Part shown: piece by piece, positions 1-4,409 of the stretch
How the letters are laid out: each line of letters opens with the position of its first letter
Numbering within the stretch: the first letter of the stretch is position 1
From: Prevotellaceae bacterium
Lineage (GTDB): Bacteria > Bacteroidota > Bacteroidia > Bacteroidales > UBA932
DNA: 5,494 nt
Assembly: GCA_031278135.1 (NCBI GenBank)
Contig: JAITKY010000130.1
Coordinates: forward strand, 1 to 5,494
Reading direction: 5' to 3'
The notes under the pieces: generated by a model
What the model was told of the DNA's origin: nothing
The model's input: the letters and a program-made list of their open reading frames with translations, nothing else
Databases searched by the model: none
Position numbers and translations under genes: made by a program

Positions 1-30
1 TTGTATCTTATCTCCGCCGGTTTTTTTTAT

Positions 31-47
31 CAGAATTAACAGAATTG
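31..47. repeat. Short AT-rich dispersed repeat, 'CAGAATT' family
   Basis: The stretch holds two CAGAATT-like units in tandem. Its core at 32-46 (AGAATTAACAGAATT) is the exact reverse complement of 1257-1271 upstream of prfB, and differs by one base from the direct copy at 1227-1241. Two occurrences of a 15-mer in a 5.5-kb window, both in intergenic DNA, suggest a dispersed intergenic repeat rather than chance, although the low complexity weakens the case. Confidence 0.5.
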
Positions 48-122
48 TTCGTCTTTATATTATAAAAGGGCGTTTGAAATAACATATAAAGGTAAACCGG
101 AAAATGCAGAATTATAGAATTT

Positions 123-156
123 AGAGACAGTGGGTTTTAGTGTCTTTTTGTTTTTG
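123..156 (+). terminator. Probable intrinsic terminator of a gene left of the window
   Basis: AGACA at 125-129 pairs with TGTCT at 141-145 around an 11-base loop. Two more outer pairs, one of them a G-T wobble, extend the stem. The right arm runs into a T-rich tail (146-156, interrupted by one G). The stem is short, so this is a moderate call. It would end a rightward transcript entering from outside the window; no coding sequence of that gene is visible at 1-122. Confidence 0.4.
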
Positions 157-221
157 ATTTCAGTACGAAACATGGAGTTACAATTACGGAAAAAAATCGA
201 CTTTTAAGACGTTTCTGCTGC

Positions 222-257
222 GACGACACTTAATTAATTTGTTTATAAAATGTCGTC
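222..257. promoter_or_regulatory. Inverted repeat upstream of the RbsD-like gene promoter
   Basis: GACGACA (222-228) is perfectly repeated in inverted orientation as TGTCGTC (251-257), separated by 22 bases of almost pure A/T. It ends about 20 bp before the probable -33 element of the promoter at 276-305. The position would suit an activator or repressor site, or an upstream hairpin. Function is inferred only from symmetry and location. Confidence 0.3.
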
Positions 258-275
258 CCTGTGGGAACACAAATG

Positions 276-305
276 ATTGTATATTGAAAAAGTTTTGTAC
301 TTTTG
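276..305 (+). promoter_or_regulatory. Bacteroides-type promoter for the lipoprotein gene at 339
   Basis: TACTTTTG at 298-305 matches the Bacteroidota -7 consensus TAnnTTTG exactly. ATTG at 276-279, 18 bp upstream, is a fair -33 element (consensus TTTG). Transcription would start near 312 and give a leader of roughly 27 nt. That leader is A/T-rich with no Shine-Dalgarno sequence, as usual for the phylum, and contains the 8-bp palindrome GTTTAAAC (330-337) just before the start codon. Confidence 0.65.
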
Positions 306-338
306 CGGCATAAATATTAATTGTATACAGTTTAAACA

Positions 339-914
339 ATGATGAAAAGGATTTTTAATTTTTTAGTATTGGTAGCATTATGTTTCCAATTTACGGCGTG
401 CAGCAAGTCTGCGCCGAAGTGTTGTGGTTCCGAATCTTCTCAATCGTCGGTGTCGTCGTGGAAAGACGAGTTAAAGGCGGAAATCCCGTTATTGGGGCAT
501 AGGAACTGGATTGTAGTAACGGATATGGCTTATCCCCTGCAAACACAGCAGGGAATAAAAACCATCTATACCGGTGAGGCATATATGGATATCCTCGATT
601 TTGTATATAAGGAAATCGGGAAAGCGCCTCATATCAAAGCGGCTGTCTATCAGGATAAAGAGTTGCTGTCGCTCGACGAAAAAGACGCCGCCGGAATCGA
701 TGCCCTGCGAAAACAGATGAAAACGCTGCTCGGCGACAACCGGACTTTCGTGCCACACGAAGAACTGATAAACCGTTTAGACGAAGTCAGTCGCAAATTC
801 AATGTCGTGATACTGAAAAGCGCTTTGACCGTCCCATATACGTCCACGTTCTTCGAACTGGATTGTAACTACTGGGACAGTGAAAAAGAAGCAAAATTGA
901 GAAAAACTGAGTGA
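339..914 (+). CDS. RbsD/FucU-like lipoprotein (putative sugar mutarotase fold)
   Basis: This is a 191-residue protein. Residues 1-20 form a lipoprotein signal peptide (MMKR, a hydrophobic stretch, then FTAC), so Cys21 is the likely lipidated residue. A low-complexity Ser-rich linker with a Cys-Cys pair (residues 22-40) follows. Residues 45-178 resemble the RbsD/FucU family, cytoplasmic enzymes that interconvert anomers or ring forms of ribose and fucose. Compared from memory with E. coli RbsD (His20, Asp28, His106, Tyr128, Asn130), the matches are LGH with His54, Asp62, His140 in PHEEL, and Tyr167 in a PYTSTFF segment. The spacings His-Asp (8) and Asp-His (78) are identical; His-Tyr is 27 instead of 22. 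The family Asn is Ser169 here. The mature domain is about 140 residues, like RbsD. Two in-frame ATGs (339, 342) differ by one Met. The gene has its own promoter and stands alone. The fold assignment is fairly strong; enzymatic activity and substrate are unknown. Confidence 0.75.
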   Translation: MMKRIFNFLVLVALCFQFTACSKSAPKCCGSESSQSSVSSWKDELKAEIPLLGHRNWIVVTDMAYPLQTQQGIKTIYTGEAYMDILDFVYKEIGKAPHIKAAVYQDKELLSLDEKDAAGIDALRKQMKTLLGDNRTFVPHEELINRLDEVSRKFNVVILKSALTVPYTSTFFELDCNYWDSEKEAKLRKTE

Positions 915-943
915 CGGGATACTAATGTAATGTTGTATTATCA

Positions 944-979
944 TGAGACCTAACAGTTAAAAAAATCAGTTAGGTCTTA
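944..979 (+). terminator. Hairpin after the RbsD-like gene, possible terminator
   Basis: AGACCTAAC (946-954) pairs perfectly with GTTAGGTCT (969-977) around a 14-base A-rich loop, and two outer pairs (one wobble) are possible. It begins 30 bp after the stop codon of the lipoprotein gene, which suits a transcript end. The downstream strand lacks a T run, so it is not a textbook intrinsic terminator; it could instead be a 3'-end stabilising hairpin. Confidence 0.45.
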
Positions 980-1020
980 ACATAGCACAAATTCGAATGT
1001 CGCATTATGGTAGCCGATGA

Positions 1021-1207
1021 CGCCGAAGGTGTCGAATGTTGATAACCCCGAACAAACGTAGCGCAGTTCGGGGGACAACGCCACCCCTCTCTGTTAACCC
1101 CATACCGTGTTGAACTACTTCGTAGTTCTAATGAGGAGGGGGATATATACCCCGAGCTGCACCTTCGGTTTGCAAGGGGTTATTCATATTTAAGTCCTTC
1201 GGACTTA
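1021..1207. other. Multi-hairpin element of unknown function
   Basis: This non-coding stretch is unusually rich in perfect stem-loops. CCCCGAAC (1046-1053) pairs with GTTCGGGG (1066-1073). GAACTAC (1112-1118) pairs with GTAGTTC (1122-1128) around a TTC loop. ACCCC (1149-1153) pairs with GGGGT (1176-1180), with ACC-TTC-GGT nested inside. TAAGTCC (1191-1197) pairs with GGACTTA (1201-1207), again around TTC. Long-range pairings also exist: ATAACCCC (1042-1049) with GGGGTTAT (1176-1183), and CCGAAGGTG (1023-1031) with CACCTTCGG (1160-1168). It is much richer in G and C than the surrounding spacer. It could be a structured RNA, a MITE-like non-autonomous element or an extragenic repeat. I see no tRNA, rRNA or named riboswitch in it, and no protein-coding gene. 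Confidence 0.5.
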
Positions 1208-1216
1208 CGGACTGCC

Positions 1217-1298
1217 AATTCTGATCAGAATTTACAGAATTTACAGGATTGTACAGAATTCTGTTAATTCTATAATTCTGATCAAATTCTGATTTAAT
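1217..1298. repeat. Palindromic AT-rich repeat block upstream of prfB
   Basis: The block is built from AATTCTG/CAGAATT units in both orientations. It contains a perfect 16-bp palindrome AATTCTGATCAGAATT (1217-1232), a perfect 12-bp palindrome ACAGAATTCTGT (1253-1264), and arms AGAATTTACAGAATT (1227-1241) and AATTCTGTTAATTCT (1257-1271) that pair at 14 of 15 positions. The right arm is an exact inverted copy of 32-46. The block abuts the prfB promoter, so it may act as a hairpin insulating prfB from upstream transcription, or simply be an intergenic repeat. Confidence 0.6.
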
Positions 1299-1301
1299 TT
1301 G

Positions 1302-1309
1302 TACCTTTG
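1302..1309 (+). promoter_or_regulatory. Bacteroides-type -7 element of the prfB-ftsY promoter
   Basis: TACCTTTG matches TAnnTTTG exactly. The best upstream partner is TCTG at about 1277-1280, 21 bp away and within the palindromic repeat block, so the -33 element is weak. Transcription would start near 1316, leaving a leader of about 28 nt (A-rich just before the ATG) with no Shine-Dalgarno sequence. No other convincing promoter lies before ftsY. Confidence 0.6.
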
Positions 1310-1343
1310 CCGCCGGATATTTTAAGAATAAAAAGAAATAACA

Positions 1344-2445
1344 ATGATTAATATTGAACAGATCAAGGAGTTGAACGAGCGTACGTCGATCCTGAGGAGG
1401 TGTCTTTGACATTGATGTCAAACGAATAAGGTTAGAAGAAGAAGAACAGAAAACCCATGCGCCCGATTTCTGGGATAACCCGAAAGAAGCAGAAATACAA
1501 CTGAAAAAAGTTGCGGCATTGAAATCATGGACGGCATCGTTCGACAAGATGTCGGAAGCGTTAGACGATTTATCGATTCTTTACGATTATGCGAAGGAAG
1601 AAGCCGGCAACGAAGCCGAAGCCGAAGTGCAGTATAACAAAGCTTTAACTATGATAGAAAATCTCGAAACACGCAATATGCTTGGTGCTGAAGAAGACCA
1701 CTTCGGAGCGATAATGAAAATCAATTCCGGAGCCGGAGGCACTGAAAGTCAAGACTGGGCGGAGATGCTAATGCGGATGTATATGCGTTGGGGCGAACGT
1801 AATAATTACAAAACCACTGTTATGGATATTCTCGACGGCGACGATGCCGGAATAAAATCCGTTACAATCGAATTTGAAGGCGACCTGGCTTACGGTTTCC
1901 TGAAATCCGAAAACGGAGTTCATCGTCTGGTACGGATTTCGCCATTTAATGCACAGGGGAAACGGCAGACTTCGTTTGCTTCGGTATTTGTGTCGCCCGC
2001 TATCGACGACTCGATAGAAATAAACATCAATCCGGTTGATTTGGAATGGGATACATACCGTTCGAGCGGAGCAGGAGGTCAAAATGTAAACAAAGTAGAA
2101 ACAGGCGTCCGTGTCCGCCATATCCCGACAGGAATCGTTGTCGAAAATACGGAAACACGTTCGCAGTTCAACAATCGGCAGAACGCTCTGCGGATATTAA
2201 AATCACACCTTTACGAACTCGAATTGCGTAAAAGACGGGAGATTTCAATCGAGTTGGAAGGTAATAAACGCAAAATCGAATGGGGATCGCAAATCCGTAG
2301 TTACGTCCTGCATCCGTACAGGATGGTCAAAGACTTGAGAACCAATTACGAAACCTCGGATACACAGGCTGTGCTTGATGGCGATTTAAACGGGTTTATG
2401 AAAAGTTACCTGATGCAGTCGGGTAACGAAGAAGATAATAATTAA
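1344..2445 (+). CDS. prfB: Peptide chain release factor 2 (programmed +1 frameshift)
   Basis: RF2 recognises UGA and UAA stop codons in the ribosomal A site and triggers peptide release. The gene is read in two frames: 1344-1406 encodes 21 residues up to an in-frame TGA at 1407-1409, then a +1 shift continues at GAC 1408 to the stop at 2443-2445. The product is 366 residues, essentially the size of E. coli RF2 (365). Both halves align with RF2: LNERTSILRRCL then DIDVKRIRLEEEE before the shift-independent body. The SPF anticodon-like tripeptide, which selects UGA, is at residues 199-201. The catalytic GGQ is at 244-246 within SSGAGGQNVNKVETG. The residue corresponding to E. coli K-12 Thr246 is Ser240, the less impaired state seen in most bacteria. 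An ATG at 1519 would give only the C-terminal 308 residues and is not the real start. ftsY follows 17 bp later. Confidence 0.97.
1395..1410 (+). promoter_or_regulatory. RF2 programmed frameshift site (SD-like, CTT, TGA, C)
   Basis: The order is AGGAGG (1395-1400), TGT, the slippery codon CTT (1404-1406), the stop TGA (1407-1409) and C1410. This is the classic RF2 autoregulatory signal: when RF2 is scarce the ribosome pauses at TGA (with the poor-termination C following) and the P-site tRNA slips +1. The SD-like element sits 3 nt before CTT, as in E. coli. AGGAGGTG (1395-1402) is complementary over 8 nt to the standard 16S rRNA 3' end, longer than the E. coli AGGGGG element. Confidence 0.97.
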
Positions 2446-2462
2446 TTAAAACTGTTGCAATT

Positions 2463-3410
2463 ATGGGATTTTTAGGTATTTTCTCAAAGGAGAAAAAAGA
2501 AAACTTGGATAAAGGATTGAAAAAGACAAAAGAGAGTTTTTTCGGGAAACTGTCCAGAGCAATAGCAGGACGGTCGAAAGTGGACGACGAATTTCTTGAC
2601 AATCTGGAGGAAGCGCTGATATCGTCGGATGTGGGCGTCGAAACAACTCTGAAAATAATCGATCGTGTCGAAAAAAGAGTATCTCGTGACAAATACATGA
2701 ATATCGAGGAGTTAAATGTGATTCTAAGGGAAGAAATCGAATCGCTTCTTGAAGAAAACGGCTCGGATGAAAATGTGATACCGTTCGATTTTTCGAAAAA
2801 GCCATACGTTGTTTTGATTGTGGGCGTTAATGGCGTCGGAAAAACTACTACCGTCGGGAAGATCGCTGCTCAACTGAAAAACGACGGAAAGAAAGTCTGT
2901 CTGGGAGCAGCCGACACTTTTCGTGCAGCAGCAGTCGAGCAACTGACGATTTGGGCGGAGAGAGCCGGAACACCGATTATCAAACAAAAACAGGGCGCCG
3001 ACCCTGCTTCCGTCGCTTTCGACACCGTCAAATCCGCCGTCGCAAACGACATCGACGTGGTTTTAATCGATACGGCAGGACGGTTGCACAATAAAATCAA
3101 CCTGATGAACGAATTATCCAAAATATGCAACGTTATACGCAAAGTCGTTCCAGACGCTCCGCACGAAGTGCTTTTGATACTCGACGGATCCACAGGACAA
3201 AACGCTTTTATGCAGGCGAAGGAATTTACCAAAGCTACAAACGTGACTGCTATGGCTCTCACTAAATTGGACGGGACGGCAAAAGGCGGAGTTGTTCTCG
3301 GAATTTCCGACCAGTTTAAAATCCCTGTGAAATTCATCGGCGTCGGCGAGGGTATCGACGACATCCAAATTTTCAACAAAAAAGAGTTTGTTAATTCGCT
3401 TTTTGGGTAA
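2463..3410 (+). CDS. ftsY: Signal recognition particle receptor FtsY (SRP GTPase)
   Basis: This is a 315-residue FtsY, the membrane-associated GTPase that docks SRP-bound ribosomes at the Sec translocon. The N-terminus (residues 1-35) is short, basic and amphipathic, with a KESFFGKL segment like the lipid-binding helix of other FtsY proteins. It lacks the long acidic A domain of E. coli FtsY, which is usual outside the proteobacteria. The helical N domain spans about 36-100. The NG GTPase motifs are complete: GVNGVGKT P-loop (121-128), DTFRAAA (151-157), DTAGR (203-207), TKLDGTAKGG (267-276) and GVGEGIDD (293-300), ending in the family-like FNKKEFVNSLFG tail. Ffh is excluded because there is no M domain. 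The start ATG is 17 bp after the prfB stop, so the two genes are probably cotranscribed; no SD precedes it. Confidence 0.97.
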   Translation: MGFLGIFSKEKKENLDKGLKKTKESFFGKLSRAIAGRSKVDDEFLDNLEEALISSDVGVETTLKIIDRVEKRVSRDKYMNIEELNVILREEIESLLEENGSDENVIPFDFSKKPYVVLIVGVNGVGKTTTVGKIAAQLKNDGKKVCLGAADTFRAAAVEQLTIWAERAGTPIIKQKQGADPASVAFDTVKSAVANDIDVVLIDTAGRLHNKINLMNELSKICNVIRKVVPDAPHEVLLILDGSTGQNAFMQAKEFTKATNVTAMALTKLDGTAKGGVVLGISDQFKIPVKFIGVGEGIDDIQIFNKKEFVNSLFG

Positions 3411-3480
3411 GTAGAATACGAGCGTCATCGAGTGATGAGAGGGGGTTAAAAACAAAAAGATTTTACAGGAAATGAACAAA

Positions 3481-3605
3481 ATCTGTATAATCTGCGGATT
3501 TTATCCACAGATGTTCACAGATTTGATTCATGTGTGTGAATCTGTGGATTCTTTTATCCACAGATATTCACAGATTTCGGACTTCTGTGTGTAATCTATG
3601 GATAA
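3481..3605. repeat. Tandem repeat with two perfect DnaA boxes
   Basis: A 26-bp sequence at 3499-3524 recurs at 3552-3577 with one mismatch, a 53-bp period, and the flanking bases are also similar; a third partial unit ends near 3605. Each unit carries TTATCCACA (3501-3509 and 3554-3562), a perfect DnaA box, followed exactly 10 bp later by a weaker copy (ATGTTCACA at 3511, ATATTCACA at 3564). An inverted near-match is TATGGATAA at 3597-3605. The segment at 3536-3570 can also fold into a hairpin with arms of about 14 bases (GTGAATCTGTGGAT and its near complement). It lies about 90 bp after ftsY. It may be a DnaA-binding cluster or an extragenic repeat family whose unit happens to contain the box. 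Confidence 0.7.
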
Positions 3606-3722
3606 AAAGGGAATTTGGTCGTATACCCTTATTAAATCGTTATATCTTATTTATTGAGGCGTCCCTTAGATTCTTTCAATGGAATGTTTTTTACCTCAAA
3701 TTAATAGAATTTTGAACTGTCA

Positions 3723-3866
3723 ATGAGCTTTTTTCAATACATTTTTTTGCGACAATTATTAAAAATATCTTTTATAATCAGTGAGTTAAAAAAAATATCT
3801 TCGTTTTTGATGAATGGAAGTACTGGAAAGTTGGGTGTGAAATTAGAGTTCGATTTCATCAAATGA
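3723..3866 (+). CDS. Doubtful 47-residue small ORF
   Basis: An ATG at 3723 opens a 47-codon frame beginning MSFFQYIFLRQLL and ending KLGVKLEFDFIK before TGA at 3864-3866. The N-terminal half is hydrophobic with a few basic residues; the C-terminal half looks soluble. Its stop overlaps the start of the next small frame in an ATGA arrangement. I recognise no family, and AT-rich DNA easily produces frames like this. The start has an A-rich context but no other support. It could also be the remnant of a decayed gene. Confidence 0.15.
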   Translation: MSFFQYIFLRQLLKISFIISELKKISSFLMNGSTGKLGVKLEFDFIK

Positions 3867-3882
3867 ATGTGAACTTGATGAA
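3855..3882. other. Stem-loop TTCATCAA/TTGATGAA
   Basis: A perfect 8-bp inverted repeat (TTCATCAA at 3855-3862 and TTGATGAA at 3875-3882) with a 12-base loop, about 90 bp before the NVEAL-type gene. There is no T tract, so it is not an intrinsic terminator. It could be a regulator-binding site or RNA hairpin upstream of that gene. Confidence 0.3.
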
Positions 3883-3931
3883 CTGGTTTTTCGATGACAT
3901 TGTAGGGCTTCGTGTCGGAAGAAAATCGTAA
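3863..3931 (+). CDS. Doubtful 22-residue ORF overlapping the preceding one
   Basis: The frame starts in the ATGA that also contains the stop of the 47-codon ORF, and encodes MNVNLMNWFFDDIVGLRVGR followed by KS and TAA. The composition (WFFDDIVGL) looks protein-like, so together with the preceding frame it might be a frameshifted remnant of one longer gene, or a coupled pair of microproteins. No homology is recognised; chance is the simplest explanation. Confidence 0.12.
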   Translation: MNVNLMNWFFDDIVGLRVGRKS

Positions 3932-3971
3932 TCATTTAGTTAGGAGTCCTTTTTAAATATTCATTAAAATT

Positions 3972-4298
3972 ATGAAAAGAATATTTTTGATAAGTGGTTT
4001 GGCAATAGCGATAGGATTTGCAGTTGCCAACGTAGGGGTAACAAAACAAGACATAAAAATGTCAGTGTTTTTGGAAAACGTGATTGCTCTAACAACTGAG
4101 AATAATGGAGCGATAGATCTTGGGCGATGTTTTATGACCGTTACAGAGAAGAGATTCACAGGAATTTACGTCCAAAAATGTGTTTCAGGTACGAGTTATA
4201 CAACAATTTATCCATGTAATAATGCTATTTTGATACAATCAGCTGAGAATTTTTACGCAGATCCAAGGCTGTGCTATTCGGAAAGTGCGAACTCGTAA
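3972..4298 (+). CDS. NVEAL-type small exported protein
   Basis: This 108-residue protein begins MKR, followed by a hydrophobic signal segment (residues 4-19, ending GFAVANV). It matches the head of the NVEAL family of Bacteroidales: an NV-type boundary, then KQ, then the signature region LENVIALT at residues 34-41, where the family has L-x-NVEAL. The rest (about 65 residues) contains four cysteines (53, 70, 82, 101), enough for two disulfides in an oxidising periplasm or outside the cell. There is no lipobox cysteine. The family has no established function that I know of. It is followed after 111 bp by a 6-bladed beta-propeller lipoprotein, a neighbour commonly seen with this family, which suggests they act together. 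The start is supported by the signal peptide; no SD precedes it. Confidence 0.75.
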   Translation: MKRIFLISGLAIAIGFAVANVGVTKQDIKMSVFLENVIALTTENNGAIDLGRCFMTVTEKRFTGIYVQKCVSGTSYTTIYPCNNAILIQSAENFYADPRLCYSESANS

Positions 4299-4328
4299 TA
4301 TTGTTGTGTAACTAACGAGATATTTTTG

Positions 4329-4380
4329 TTGGCATTAAAAAATTTTTAATAAAATAAATATGTGTTAATATAAATGCCAA
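4329..4380. promoter_or_regulatory. Inverted repeat between the NVEAL-type and propeller genes
   Basis: TTGGCATT (4329-4336) and AATGCCAA (4373-4380) form a perfect 8-bp inverted repeat around 36 bases of nearly pure A/T that include AAAAATTTTT (4338-4347). It fills most of the 111-bp gap and ends 29 bp before the propeller start. It could be an operator or promoter region for the propeller gene, or a loose hairpin that sets relative expression of the two genes. No exact TAnnTTTG element is seen here. Confidence 0.35.
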
Positions 4381-4409
4381 TAGATTATCTCAAATAAAAA
4401 TAAACGATT

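Larger units (their letters stand above)
3606..3971. other. AT-rich intergenic stretch with no certain gene
   Basis: This 366-bp stretch between the DnaA-box repeat and the NVEAL-type gene is strongly A/T-rich. It holds a direct repeat AAAAATATCTT (3761-3771 and 3791-3801, 30 bp apart), a stem-loop at 3855-3882 and two small overlapping reading frames listed separately. I found no exact TAnnTTTG promoter close to 3972, so the promoter of the NVEAL-type gene is not identified. Confidence 0.6.

Noticed and set aside
1132..1140. GAGGAGGGG as a strong ribosome binding site
   Set aside because: No suitable start codon and open frame follow it, and genes in this window do not use SD sequences; it belongs to the multi-hairpin element.
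1407..1409. In-frame TGA read as a pseudogene or sequencing error in prfB
   Set aside because: SD-like AGGAGG, CTT, TGA and C are all in the exact arrangement of the RF2 autoregulatory site, and the second frame is open to a normal C-terminus.
1128..1547. Minus-strand frame of 139 codons crossing the prfB start and the multi-hairpin element
   Set aside because: It is antisense to the certain N-terminus of RF2 and its end is merely the translated hairpin element; no family resemblance and no start signal.
1519..2445. RF2 as a 308-residue protein starting at the ATG at 1519
   Set aside because: The RF2 N-terminal domain is encoded upstream and joined by the classic +1 frameshift at 1404-1410, so 1519 is an internal methionine.
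2870..3379. Minus-strand frame of 169 codons inside ftsY
   Set aside because: It is a shadow of the ftsY coding strand, which has all GTPase motifs in order.
3425..3438. TCATC/GATGA hairpin after ftsY as its terminator
   Set aside because: The stem is only 5 bp and no T tract follows; the real transcript end of prfB-ftsY is not identifiable here.
3481..3605. CRISPR array
   Set aside because: There are only two full units plus a partial one, and the intervening sequence is itself similar between units, so they are tandem repeats and not spacers.
3530..3715. Plus-strand frame of 61 codons starting in the DnaA-box repeat
   Set aside because: Its first third is the translated repeat itself and the rest is AT-rich sequence with no family resemblance or start signal.
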